The notes: a model not told the origin generated them from the sequence alone. A DNA stretch of 27,704 nt from Glomus cerebriforme (GCA_003550305.1 QKYT01000249.1:125828-153531); one strand, 5' to 3'; numbered from the stretch's first letter, positions 1-9,614 are shown. A program made the numbers and translations.

Positions 1-1364
1 TTCAATAAGCAAACTCAAATCCTACCTATTCATATATTGTTCGGGGTCCTACCATTCCTGTAGTTTTGAAGAAAAGTAGAAAGCCTGATAAAGTTACTTA
101 TAATCTACCAGTAAAATAAAGTAAAAAATAAAATTACTATTATTTAATTATTTAGTATAATTATATATATTAAGTTTAAAAGGTCTCATTTTATCTATTA
201 AGAATAAAATTAAACCAAGAATTACCTTTGCTTATTAACAAAAAAAATTTTATACTTTTTTTTAATATTATTTTTTCTGTACAAACACATGAAAGCATGT
301 GGCACACCTGTGATAAATAGTATGTGACAAATAATTTTTACCACATGAAAAAATTTGTCTTTCAGATAAATAGTAATTTTGAATACCATCTATACATCAC
401 ACCGGTAACAATTATTTTATGGACACGTGACTGCAGATAAATCACGCGCTACTTTTTGGATAATTTGCTTCTAATTTACTATTATCTTTCTTATCTAATA
501 CTAATATTGCGAGTAAAACTGAAACCTACCTGTGGGCAAAATTTCTAAAACTAGATAAAAATAGGTTCACTACAAATATAAAATTTAAACTCTCTGAAAT
601 TTTTGAAACTTCTATAACTTCTAAAACTCTTTCAAAACTTTCATAATCTCCATAATCCTTTTGTAACCTCTGTAATCTCTACAATATTTCTATAACTCCT
701 TAATATTAGATATATAATACATATAACATAACATATGCAATATATAATATTTTTAATTGTATATACTATTTATCTGTTTATTTTATTATATTATTTAATT
801 TTTATCCATTTTTGTTTAATACTTTATTAAAATATATCAGATAAAGAATATTATAATAAAATTGAATTAGATAGCTTACTTGTCAAAAGAGAGAAATTTT
901 AGTGGTAGACCAAAATCATTTATATAGAAAACTTATACTTTACAAGGTAAAAAAGTTTCAGGTGATCATTATAAAATTATCTGTTGACTATAATACATAT
1001 TGGCATAAAAACTCTTTTTAAGTTTTAAAAGCACATTTCACAAATAATTACTTAAAAGTTCTAATAAAAATAAAATAATTATTTCTAAATAAGCTTGCTG
1101 CAAGAGTTAAAACTTTTGTATTAAATAAAAAGCAAAAATATACTGAATATTCTGAATAAAATCAATAAAGAAAAATAACAGAATTTTATAAAAGCTCAAA
1201 ACTCTTTCAAGAAAAAAATTATGAAATTATTTGATCATGTATAAAAGCTTTTATTATATGTGATATAACCTAATATATTATTGAAAACTTCTTTTTTATA
1301 GAATTATTAAAAGAATAAATGTATATCTCGCAGGGGTGCGACATCATTATTCATCGCCTTCAAT
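1..1364. other. AT-rich intergenic DNA without recognisable gene
   Basis: No open frame of useful length is seen. Apart from the 590-706 minisatellite, the only structure is near 300-350, where 'acctgtgataaatag' and 'tatgtgacaaata' resemble the core of the MITE at 4821-5033 and may be a very old third relative. The rest is A/T runs. Confidence 0.5.
590..706. repeat. degenerate ~10-bp pyrimidine-rich minisatellite
   Basis: About eleven imperfect units of the type CTCYATAAT or CTTCTAAAA follow each other with a 9-11 bp period. The unit is too diverged for clean slippage today. It lies in otherwise featureless AT-rich DNA. No coding potential is seen on either strand. Confidence 0.55.
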
Positions 1365-1500
1365 TTGTCATCCTGTGTCACATCCTCTGACTTTCATTTT
1401 TACTATTTATTCTAGGAACTTAGAATTTTTTTGAAATGTGAAATCCTATTTGTCACATGTTAATCGTCATCTCCCTTAATTTTGGCCGAAAACTTTAATT
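1365..1500 (-). mobile_element. decayed relative of the 4821-5033 MITE, inverted orientation
   Basis: Bases 1390-1460, including 'attctaggaacttagaattt' and 'gtgaaatcctatttgtcaca', match the reverse complement of about 4903-4985 with scattered substitutions. The 'ttttggccg' word found in the other copy follows at about 1480 and again at about 1622. The ends cannot be placed, because neither the AAGCGGAGC terminus nor a target duplication is visible here. It is probably an older or truncated insertion of the same family. Confidence 0.6.
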
Positions 1501-1723
1501 CCAGCTAGAATTTCAATTTTTGGACATTAGATAACATTATACAAACCAAAAAGACAATTTTGTTTCTCTTCAAAATCAAAATTTAGGTTACATGAGACTT
1601 TCAAAAAGGAAATTTTCTTAATTTTGGCCGGAATTACTGAATTAGGAACACCCGGTGATGTATAAATGTCTTACTCCCATGCTAGATCCAGATTTACCCT
1701 TATTAAAAATATTACATTTAGAA

Positions 1724-1864
1724 CAATGATGAGTTTTGGATACATTTTTTGACTTTGAATGTTTTGGACAAGGTTTTGGACATAAAAAAAAGTGTTCAAA
1801 ATCTATTCAAAACTATCCAAAACTTGTTCAAAACTATTTAAAATTGTCTAATTATCCAACACTG
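1724..1864. mobile_element. 141-bp hAT-like MITE with exact 8-bp TSD
   Basis: The element is bounded by the perfect 8-bp direct repeat ATTTAGAA (1716-1723 and 1865-1872). The right end, read inward, is CAGTGTTGGATAATTAGACA; the left end is CAATGATGAGTTTTGGATAC, so the terminal inverted repeats are imperfect. The interior is a fold-back in which TTTTGGACA words on the left are answered by TCCAAAAC and TTCAAAAC words on the right. An 8-bp duplication plus CAGTG-type ends is the hAT signature. It is non-autonomous with no ORF, and the end sequence resembles that of the element at 8373-8471. Confidence 0.75.
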
Positions 1865-2160
1865 ATTTAGAATATATGCCTTCTTTAAGAGAAAGCTTCT
1901 TTGGTAATAAACTTTTAATATAAAAAATAACTGTTGCAAATCAACAGATAATTAAAAAATTAAAAAATTCTATAGATTTAATTTTATATAAGTAAAAAAA
2001 ATTTTTTTAATACAATTATTTAATTTTATTTACTTTTAAAAATTTTCAAAGTATATGATAGGTAGACAAATACAGCAAATAAATCTATTTAGAATTTTCT
2101 TATTTATACATCTAATCATAAAAAATATTTATAGTATTTAAAAAACTTATCAGAAGAAAA

Positions 2161-2958
2161 TCATACTGGTATCTTTTTAGTGAAAGAAATAAAAAAATCA
2201 TTAAACAAATTGGACTTGAAAAATTTTTTGCTATAGTATTAGATACAGAAGCAAATATTTAAAATGTTCATAAGATAATTACAGAAAAATATTCCAATAT
2301 TCTTAATATTCATTGTATTGCTTTATGCTTATACAATTAATTTAATTTCAAAAGATATATGCAATACTCCTTTTGCAAATAAGATTTTAATCTGATGCAA
2401 TACAATTATAACTTTTTTCAAATAAAGTCATTAAAAAAATTGGTAATATTTTTAATTTTTTATTAAAAATTTTATTTATAAATAATACTTAAAATTATTT
2501 AATAGGCATAGCTTTAAAAAAAAAGTCCAAAATTTGCAATATAAATGGAGAAGAATTAAAACAATATATTAATATTCGATGGCATATTATATTTAATTGT
2601 ATTAATTTTATTAAATAGTATAAAAAAGTTTTTAAAAAGATATTTATTATATAATTTATTTGTTTATTTGTTTGTGATTTTATAATTTGTATTATATTAA
2701 TATATTTATTAATTTATTATTTTATTTATTGTATTAATTTAAATTAAAATTACAGATTGATTATTTAAGTATTTTTCTACAAACAGTTTTGACAATTTTA
2801 AGATCTCACGCCTTTTTTGATAATATTTATGCATTGGTATTTGCTTTGCATTCTATTAAAAAGCAATCTTAAAATTAAAATCATAATCATATATACTAGC
2901 TGATTGTTTTTTTAGATTAGCTTAACTTGGAGCTGCTATCAAAAAATTATTTAAACAT
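2161..2958 (+). pseudogene. hAT-family transposase relic
   Basis: Three separated stretches read as hAT transposase core. At 2161-2335 the frame gives GLEKFFAIVLDTEAN and then, after one stop, KYSNILNIHCIALCLYN, matching the 'vvtDnasN ... kyp ... CaaHclnL' region. The catalytic Asp survives, but the His of the C-x2-H motif reads Leu. At 2503-2620 GEELKQYINIRWHI matches the 'lk.yv.TRW' block. At 2896-2958 LADCFFRLA, a stop, then LGAAIKKLF matches the 'LADcfl.l..l..ai' block. Many stops and frameshifts exclude function. The assignment rests on motif order and spacing recognised by eye. Neither termini nor a target duplication were found. Confidence 0.7.
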
Positions 2959-4811
2959 AATTATTTTACTTTTTACTGCCAACATATTACAATATTTAAC
3001 AAATATTATATTTTTTATATAGAGTTTGTTGATTTATTATATTTACTAAGTTTTTTTTTATATTTAGGTTATAAAGGTTAGTAATAATTATTTATATATT
3101 TTTTTTATATAATGGAAAGTTATAAGGAAAAATTATGAAAATTTATAATAAAATAATAAATAATAATTTTTTTATATATTATTATTCATATAATTTAAAA
3201 AATAATTTTTTATTTATATTTTTATTATTTTTGTTTATAATTTGCTTGGGAATTTGTATTTTATATACCTTGTACAGAATGCATTCCCTAACAAAGTTAA
3301 GGTTAGATTAGGGTTAGATTAAAATTAGGTTATGTTAGAATTAAAGTTAGGTATTATTCTATGTCATATCTATTGTGTTTAATTTTTATCACTTAATTTT
3401 TAAACTTAGTTTTTTTTAGTATAAAAATCCTATTTGTTACTATTATAATGATTATATATTATATAGTACTCTGTATGAACACATAAAAAATAAAAACTCT
3501 TATAATTTTATATATTTTTTTAATTAAAAAAAAACTTTTAATTTTTTAATACACAAATTTTTTACATTTATTTATTAATTGTAAGATTATCTTATTTACT
3601 ATATTTTAACTTAATTAATTCTTAGAAATTTGCTGGATATGTGAAACTTTTTGGGATCTTTTAATAATTGCAAATAAATTTTGAGAAAATCAAATTCTGT
3701 ACAAAAAAAATTAATACATCAGATGAAGATGTATTATATATATTAAAAACCATTTGATATTGATTTAGATGATACTAAATTTCTAAGTAATTAGTAATTT
3801 TCAATGAAAAATAATTTTCCTAAAAAATAAGATTATTTGATACAATTAGTACTTAAATTATTTATAGTTACATCTTATGCAATAGGATGTAAAAGGGTAT
3901 GGTTTAATTTTGAATGATCGTATGATAAATGAAAAATCAATTAGGGTTGAATAAAATTAAAAAAATATATAAATTATTATTTTATTATTATGTACAGATG
4001 AAATAAAATAAAGAAATTGTTATTGATGTACATTTAAATCCAAGTGATGATCTTATTGAATTCATGAATGATATTCATAATACATTAGTCAAAATAAGAA
4101 GTTTCAGCATGTGATAATTTGACTAAATTTTGGCCGATTTGTTTCAAATTTTGGATAAATTTTGATCATCATCAACATTCGAAATATCTGATTAATAGCT
4201 GAATTGTATACTTTTATAGAGTTCGTAACAATTCATTAATCCAATAGATTAAACATACAAATTTAAATATTTAATAATAAAAAATAACACAATAAATGTA
4301 AAAAGTTACAATAAATATAAAAATAAACGTATTTATTTTTTTTATATGAATTATGCACGAATTATGTATATTTTATTATCAAATGTGATACTTTCTATTA
4401 ATTGGATTAATTGCTAAATATTCAACCACGTTTTGACAAGTCAATAGTTTGTACTTTATGAGAACGAATCTTCCTAAAATGTGATGCACCGGTATTATGC
4501 AATCCTGAATTATAAAGGTGTTGGTGACAATGCATATATGGACTTTTTTCACTTGCCTGACCACTTAATAGTTAATACTAAGACCCGGCAATATTATATA
4601 AATATATTCTACTTGAAATCAGTGGTGTCAGAGAGCCTATCACTCTGAAGTAAATATACATATCAGTAAATACTATTCTGCTAAAAATGATTTGGCTAAA
4701 TGTTATGAGAAAAAAATAAATATTTTAGGTGTGAAAATTATTTTGTTGCACAAACAGTTACACAGAATTACGGATGATTTGTGGTGTATCACCTATTACA
4801 TCATATATACT
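2959..4811. other. AT-rich intergenic DNA, possible 3' debris of the hAT element
   Basis: No credible gene. The segment around 3600-4110 has short readable pieces on the plus strand that could be the tail of the hAT relic, but none carries a diagnostic motif. At 3296-3350 there are loose GGTTAGATT-type words with a single TTAGGGTTAG, too degenerate to call a telomeric tract. Confidence 0.45.
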
Positions 4812-4820
4812 TTAACGAGG

Positions 4821-5033
4821 GTACGTCTAAAGCGGAGCTAATTACGTGATTTTCGTAAAATTTTTGGCCGGAATTATGGCATTAAGAAATTATGCATGTG
4901 ACAAATAACAGGTGATAAATAGGATTTCACCTATCGAAAAAATTCTAAGTTCCTAGAATACTTAGGAAAAATGGAAAATGAAGGTGTGACGCAGGATTCA
5001 CTATGATTACGTGATTCTGCTCCGCTTTCCCCA
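4821..5033. mobile_element. Mutator-like MITE with 9-bp TSD
   Basis: A perfect 9-bp direct repeat TTAACGAGG occurs at 4812-4820 and 5034-5042. Immediately inside, AAAGCGGAGC (left) is matched by the reverse complement of GCTCCGCTTT (right), and the pairing continues loosely through ATTACGTGAT / ATCACGTAAT, giving terminal inverted repeats of about 25-30 bp. No ORF lies between. A 9-bp duplication is typical of Mutator-like elements. The core contains 'ttttggccggaatt' and is shared, inverted, with 1365-1500. The superfamily name is inferred from duplication length only. Confidence 0.7.
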
Positions 5034-5109
5034 TTAACGAGGATCGAAAACGTTGTAATTTATGTCGCACATGCCTACATGCATTGTGGCGGGACAAATA
5101 TGATAAAAT

Positions 5110-6043
5110 TTTTTATTGATAATATTTGGGATCTTGATCAAGGAAAATTTGGTGCACAATCTCACAATTATCATCCAAATCTGTGTAATTTGCGGTAATA
5201 TCCTTCCCGTAAATATGATATATGTATTTTAACGGCGAAATGCATATAGGTTTTATTTCTGATGATTTAATCTTATTCTGAAATTCTGATGAAGTATGCA
5301 TAATTATATTTTTTATGAATACTATAATATCCAGGATTCCGTAGCCATTTTAACATGTCAAGCCAACATGTACCTATAACAGCTATATAGCCTTGCTGAT
5401 ATAATAATTTCTTAACAAGTACTGTATGTATGTTGCAAAAGATAATCGTTGCCATAATTGGGCTTTCTTCTCGTATATCCAACCATTTTTCGCTGAAAAG
5501 CAATATTCCTCATAGCAAATTTGTCCTGAATGATGATATCCTTCATTTTTCATACCTAAAAACTTCATATCATCAGGAGTATCACCGCCTCCCAAACTTT
5601 TTTTGCCAAAGATTTGGGTCTTTTCTTGTAATTCCTGTAAGCTCACTGGATAACTGTTGCATAGAAATTCTCAAACTGATAGTTATATTGTCTTGCAATC
5701 AAGAATCCCCAAGATCGTTTCATTGATCTTCCTGAACTCCTCAAAAAAATAAATCGAGTGATAAATATATTTTGACGAAGCTGTAATCAATCAAAAAATA
5801 TCAAGTCTATCTCCTTTGCATTTTTTCGCACAGAATCAAATATTCTTCAGCGTTTACAATGATTTTTATATTATGTAATGTATAACATGAGATTATTAAA
5901 TGAAAGTCTATAACAGATAATTCGGCGTCCTGTACAACCAATATATAGCATAAGATTATTAAATGAAAGTCTATAACAGATAGTTCGGCGTCCTGTATAT
6001 CTGAAACCAACCCTTTTTGGCGATCATGTGCGTCAAATTTCAT
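5110..6043 (-). pseudogene. frameshifted pseudogene, unknown family
   Basis: Consecutive minus-strand segments read as one degraded protein when the frame is changed several times. From 6043: HDRQKGLVSDIQ, a duplicated DAELSVIDFHLII block, IVNAEEYLILCEKMQ, EEFRKINETILGILD, YNYQFENFYATVI, LQELQEKTQIFGKKSLGGGD, KNGWIYEKKAQLWQRLSFAT, IGTCWLDMLKWLRNPGYYS and KSSEIKPICIS. Shifts are needed near 5690, 5650, 5400 and 5290, and stop codons occur between 5820 and 5770. The pieces are charged and aromatic with no known catalytic motif visible. I do not recognise the family; it looks like a multi-copy fungal protein of about 300 residues or more. The upstream end lies head to head with the orphan ORF at 6128. 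Confidence 0.6.
5881..6002. repeat. 63-bp tandem duplication, in frame
   Basis: The segment starting gattattaaatgaaagtcta at 5891 recurs at 5954, a period of exactly 63 bp. The similarity runs through 'cggcgtcctgta' with few substitutions. Because 63 is 21 codons, the duplication repeats the peptide block DAELSVIDFHLII within the surrounding pseudogene without changing frame. Confidence 0.85.
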
Positions 6044-6127
6044 CTGGACGAAAATAATATATATAGAAGATATATGGGAAGAAAAAAATACAATATATTG
6101 TATCTAAAGTTTAGTTTTTTAAAGAAT

Positions 6128-6586
6128 ATGAGTAAGAGATGGAATCAGCCCGGTAAATCTGGTAACGTAAATATGAATCCAGGTTTTAAAAGTTATTTAG
6201 ATAGTCAAGTGGTTAGAGGTGATTTAAATAAAAAAAGTGATAAGGGAACCACGATATATTATAGTGGCGAGAAAAAAAATATCTCAAATTTGCATTTAAC
6301 ATCCAATACTGATGGAACAGGTGCTCATTGGAGTGGAAAAGTTGTAGGGCATGCGTCCTTTTCTTCTGATTCAATAGGAAAGGGACACGAATGGGCTAAT
6401 AATGCACAGAAAGCATATCATCAAGGGGAAACACTTGGAAAAGCAGCAAAAGAAGCAGCATCAAAAGCAGCATCGAAAGAAGTAGCTAGAAAAGCAGCAA
6501 AAGAAGCAGCATCAAAAGCAGCATCGAAAGAAATAGCTAGAAAAGCAGCAAAAGAAGCAGCATCAATAGCTAAAAAAAAAACCTAA
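6128..6586 (+). CDS. orphan protein with C-terminal Ala/Lys 17-residue repeats
   Basis: The frame is open from 6017, but the ATG at 6128 (MSKRWNQPGK...) is preferred: it follows an AT-rich leader with a TATA-like atatata near 6060, and upstream residues have no protein-like character. The product is 152 residues. Residues 1-105 are polar and Gly/Ser/Asn-rich (GTTIYYSGEKKN, GTGAHWSGKVVGHASFSS, GKGHEWANNAQKAYH) with no signal peptide or membrane segment. Residues 105-150 repeat KAAKEAASKAASKEVAR 2.8 times, an amphipathic, helix-prone basic tail like those of histone H1-like or lipid-binding proteins. I do not recognise the family. It ends in a double stop (TAATAA). The divergent neighbour is a pseudogene, so it may be young, transferred or part of an element. 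Confidence 0.6.
   Translation: MSKRWNQPGKSGNVNMNPGFKSYLDSQVVRGDLNKKSDKGTTIYYSGEKKNISNLHLTSNTDGTGAHWSGKVVGHASFSSDSIGKGHEWANNAQKAYHQGETLGKAAKEAASKAASKEVARKAAKEAASKAASKEIARKAAKEAASIAKKKT
6440..6583 (+). repeat. 51-bp coding tandem repeat (17 codons), 2.8 copies
   Basis: Units run 6440-6490, 6491-6541 and 6542-6583 (partial). The first two units differ only at a GTA/ATA codon (Val to Ile) and are otherwise almost identical at the nucleotide level, which points to recent slippage or unequal exchange. Confidence 0.85.
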
Positions 6587-6670
6587 TAATCTTAATTTGA
6601 TTAAATATCAATATGCTTTTTTTATGTCTTGATGTAAATGAATAATTCATCAAATTTATTTCCCGACTAG

Positions 6671-6854
6671 ATAATTTATTATATTAGATAGGATAACTCT
6701 TTTATTTGTACTCGTACTATTTTTCTTTTATACTCTTGTATGAAACGTCAATGATAATTTAAACATCAACGGCAAATTTTACTATTTTTATCTTCCGTTT
6801 TGCTAACCAATATAATTTATTACACTAGATAGGATAACTCTTTTATTTGTATTC
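6671..6854. repeat. 43-bp direct repeat, 141 bp apart
   Basis: 6671-6713 and 6812-6854 match at 40 of 43 positions, including 'tagataggataactctttta'. The three differences are C/T transitions. They lie between the orphan ORF and the Crinkler pseudogene. They could be long direct repeats or remains of a duplicated 141-bp unit whose middle has diverged. Confidence 0.75.
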
Positions 6855-6963
6855 TTTTATTTTATCCTGTACTCATATTACAAATAAAGTATATGCTCAG
6901 AAATTTAAAATTTTTTTTTTTTAAAAAAAAACACTTCATTGAATAAAATGTAAATTAAGATAA

Positions 6964-8078
6964 TTATGAACGTGGATCCTGCCCATTATCGATTTCTTCG
7001 GCTTTACGTTTACGTGCAAAGCCCTTCATAAAATCTTCCTTCTTAACTTCGATTACACCAAGGATTCTACCGGTCGGGGTTCCGTTCCCTTGCCCATTTC
7101 GATCCTCTATAAGTTTTTCTGATATGAGTTTGAAATTATCTTTGTAAAACGAGACCCCGGAAGGCAGATAGCAGTAAGAATAAATAGTCTTCGTTGCCTC
7201 ATTTGCCTTGTTGAGAGGTGTAACATCTTGACGAAGTTTTATTTCTGCCACTAGGTGCTTAATCACAGCCTTGGATTTATCGTTATTTAGGTCTGCAGAA
7301 CCACATGAAAAAGGAGGGAACACATCAATGTCAGGATTCGGTTCATTGCTAAGTCCATAGAGTTCACATACTTTCGTAAAAGTCCACTTGTTGAATGGTT
7401 TTGAGGGAGTCTCTATAAATATGTTAAAGTTGAATTTGTTCTTCGATACGAACAATCGGAGCACTTTGCAGAGGTCTTGGTCCTTCCGAAGTGAGTATCT
7501 TTCCCCATCGCTTATAAACTTTAATACAGCTCTATCGTTTTCAAGTGCTGGTGTTTTCGAGAGTTGCGTCTTCGATATCTACGGTCCATTTGAACCTCTT
7601 AGTCTATTTCGGGCTAACAACATCGAATTCTGAAACGAAAGCAGAGTTAGTAAAGAGTAGCCTAAAATTTCAGTGAGACATTCAGAAAAAAATACATGTG
7701 TGGACTTGTTGAGTAATGCCTGCAAAGAAGCAAGCTGTTCCCTTAATTCCAATACCTCGCTCGAAGTGGCGGTGGTCTCTGGTGGAGAGACTATAACATG
7801 AATATGCCTCTTAGGCGGTTTCTCGGTCCTATTTCATTTATTGCTAACAGCTCATCGTTGTCCTCGAGTGAAAGATTCCGCAACTAATCGTCGTGATCGT
7901 CAGAGATTGGCACTTTCCATAGCTTGAGCTTGTCTGCGTCTACACCAGCAAAGTCATTTTGTTTTTTCGCCTTAATAGCGTCTTTGAGGTGGCTAACCAA
8001 CTTTTCCCTATCAATATCTATGGCAAAAGCACTAGCGGTCGTATTCCCTTTGAAAAGACAGAAAAGTGGGATAGACAT
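6964..8078 (-). pseudogene. Crinkler (CRN) family pseudogene
   Basis: The start MSIPLFCLFKGNTTASAF at 8078 is the ubiquitin-like CRN header, followed by LVSHLKDAIKAKK and LKLWKVPISDD. A TAG at 7884-7886 interrupts DDHDD/LRNLSLEDNDELL. The frame shifts near 7825, then PPKRHIHVIVSPPETTA and LELREQLASLQALLNKSTH follow. A candidate intron (7630-7695: GTATTT donor, ACTAAC branch site, TTTCAG acceptor) precedes FDVVSPK, a TAG near 7604, and TKRFKWTVDIEDATLEN. After another shift near 7555, LRLFVSKNKFNFNIFIETPS runs open to 6964. The end carries GRILGVIEVKKEDF, the E-x-K part of a PD-(D/E)xK nuclease-like fold; the upstream Asp-containing segment appears deleted. CRN proteins are candidate effectors or nuclear proteins. 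At least two stops and two shifts make this copy dead. Confidence 0.85.
7630..7695 (-). other. candidate 66-bp spliceosomal intron in the CRN pseudogene
   Basis: On the minus strand it begins GTATTT, has TTTACTAACT 17-26 bases before the end and finishes TTTCAG. It separates the LNKSTH and FDVVSP coding blocks, with a one-base frame discrepancy across the join that is probably a later indel. Confidence 0.6.
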
Positions 8079-8372
8079 GTTTTCGAAGACCTGCTGTGCG
8101 ATCAGCCACATTGCATCATAGGCAACAATCGCCTAATCACTGCGCCCCACCAACTGTGAAGACTCTTCTCGCTTATCACCTGACTTTTTTTATATAGGTT
8201 AGATTGGTTCGGATAAAATTGTTAGATTTATAGTCCTGATATTTCATTACACATATCCCATACATAATACTTTATTTATAAAATAAATCGTTGCCAGAAC
8301 CCGGCCTACAATACATAAAAATTGCGAATATTTCACTGTTACAAGTGGAAAAAAACTAACTACTAGGAAGGG

Positions 8373-8471
8373 CAGTGTTGGGAAAAAATTGGTCGGACAT
8401 TGTTTTCTCACCGATCAGACAGTCATAGTTTACCAGCCAAAGTGTGTCCGAGTCAGAAAATCCCAATACTG
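8373..8471. mobile_element. 99-bp hAT-like MITE
   Basis: The left end is CAGTGTTGGGAAAAAATTGG and the right end read inward is CAGTATTGGGATTTTCTGAC; both continue to CGGACA, so the terminal inverted repeats are about 27 bp. Flanks are AGGAAGGG (8365-8372) and AGGAGGGG (8472-8479), an 8-bp duplication with one mismatch. It has no coding capacity. It inserted 11 bp beyond the last readable codon of the CRN header relic at 8483-8822. Confidence 0.8.
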
Positions 8472-8482
8472 AGGAGGGGTAT

Positions 8483-8822
8483 TCAAATTTCTACAATAAT
8501 ATTAATTTTATCATTAGGAGGTTGCTGGGGAAAATACCTAGAAATTAATTGATCTGAGAACATTTCTTCTCCTCTTTGGCCTTGCCTATTTATTATATTG
8601 TCTAATTTGATCAAAAATAGATATAACTACTCTGGAATTGATCTTGTGAAGAATAAAGTTGGTAGGAAGAATGTTTTCTGTCCATCTTTCCTTTATCATA
8701 GGCCTTAACGGATCGACCGTCTCATTGGTAGAGATCTTAAGCGTAGTAATATTATGTCTTGTTACACTTTCGGATGAGATGCTGAGGATAACAAGGCAAT
8801 TAAGAGTTAAAGTATTGGCCAT
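8483..8822 (-). pseudogene. Crinkler-type N-terminal header fragment
   Basis: ATG at 8822 gives MANTLTLNCLVI, then LKISTNETVDPLRPMIKERW, which has the CRN ubiquitin-like header pattern (L-x-L-x-C-L-V, V-x-I-x-x-x-x-V-x-x-L-R-x-x-I-K-E-K). The frame stops at 8586, but a shifted frame continues as QRGEEMFSDQL and ISRYFPQQPPNDKINIIVEI, the end of the header domain, to a TGA at 8483-8485. No nuclease or kinase-like C-terminal effector domain follows; a MITE and unrelated AT-rich DNA lie there instead. It sits on the same strand about 400 bp upstream of the longer CRN relic but belongs to a different header subfamily, so it is a neighbouring copy, not the same gene. It is dead by frameshift and truncation. 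Confidence 0.75.
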
Positions 8823-8869
8823 TGTCTGGTTCCTATTTCCAAGGATTTATGGTTAGAAAAACTCGCTCC

Positions 8870-9392
8870 CGTATACATATATTACTTTTGGCATATACAT
8901 ACCTTATTTTGCATTATTTTACAGGAAATATTTTGCGGAAAGTTAGCTAAACTTTCACATATTCCTACATGCTTTATATCTTGCTAAGAAAAAGATAAAG
9001 AGCTATGAGACGTGATTAGTATTGTTGTATAATGCCAAAAGCACATGCAAATAAAACTTTCATACCTTTTCACATGAAGATCTACCAGAAAGTCATATAA
9101 TTAGTCTTACGCCTGGTGATCTCAAAATTACAAAGTTCTTAGCTTTTCATAACATATGGTTTTGTCATCAATATTTACTATTATGGTAGGTTCTGTGTTG
9201 TAACTAGATACTCTTTCACATTTTTCTTATATTTGTTCAGAAAAAAATAAAGAACAAAAGTTAATATGTTTTCTTTTTTGAATATATATGCAAAAATTAA
9301 TATGTCACACAAACTATCTGGTGATCTGCATATTTTTGTCATATATGAATATATGCATTGTGGCTCAGCAAATTTTTCTGAGCTGGTGATCA
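8870..9392. other. intergenic DNA without recognisable gene
   Basis: No coding region is supported. The word CTGGTGATC occurs three times (9113, 9318 and 9383), the last continuing into the stretch shared with 10471-10490. No inverted termini were found around these. Confidence 0.45.
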
Positions 9393-9614
9393 CTACTTCA
9401 GACTAGTATTAATTAAACTGCTTGGGAAATTGTAATCAGAAATATCAAACATTTTACTCAAATCGCTTTTAAACAATTTTATAAGGTTTTTTAGTCCCTC
9501 CAAATTTTTTTCAAATGCTTTGATTGCTTCCTCCAGCTTGCTAGGTAAAATATTGGATAAATCTTTTTCACTTGATCCCTTTGAGTTACTTTTGGCTTGG
9601 CACTTGCTTTCCAT
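9393..9614 (-). pseudogene. Lys/Leu-rich C-terminal fragment, unknown
   Basis: From an in-frame ATG at 9614 the frame gives 73 residues: MESKCQAKSNSKGSSEKD, then a heptad-like stretch LPSKLEEAIKAFEKNLEGL and KNLIKLFKSDLSKMF, ending SSLINTSLK. The frame is open further upstream to 9785, but that part is aromatic-rich and unconvincing. The last bases match, with few changes, the end of the fragment at 10475-10849 ('gtgatcact.ct.cagacta' at 9386 and 10471), so the two share a tail sequence. It may be the 3' end of the F-box/LRR relic upstream or a separate remnant. The function is unknown. Confidence 0.35.

Noticed and set aside
3296..3350. Interstitial telomere-like TTAGGG array
   Set aside because: Only one perfect TTAGGGTTAG; the other words are GGTTAGATT or AGGTTATG. 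The density does not exceed what a degenerate AT-rich repeat would give.
4379..4564. 61-codon minus-strand frame
   Set aside because: No motif, low GC and no repeat elsewhere; not distinguishable from chance.
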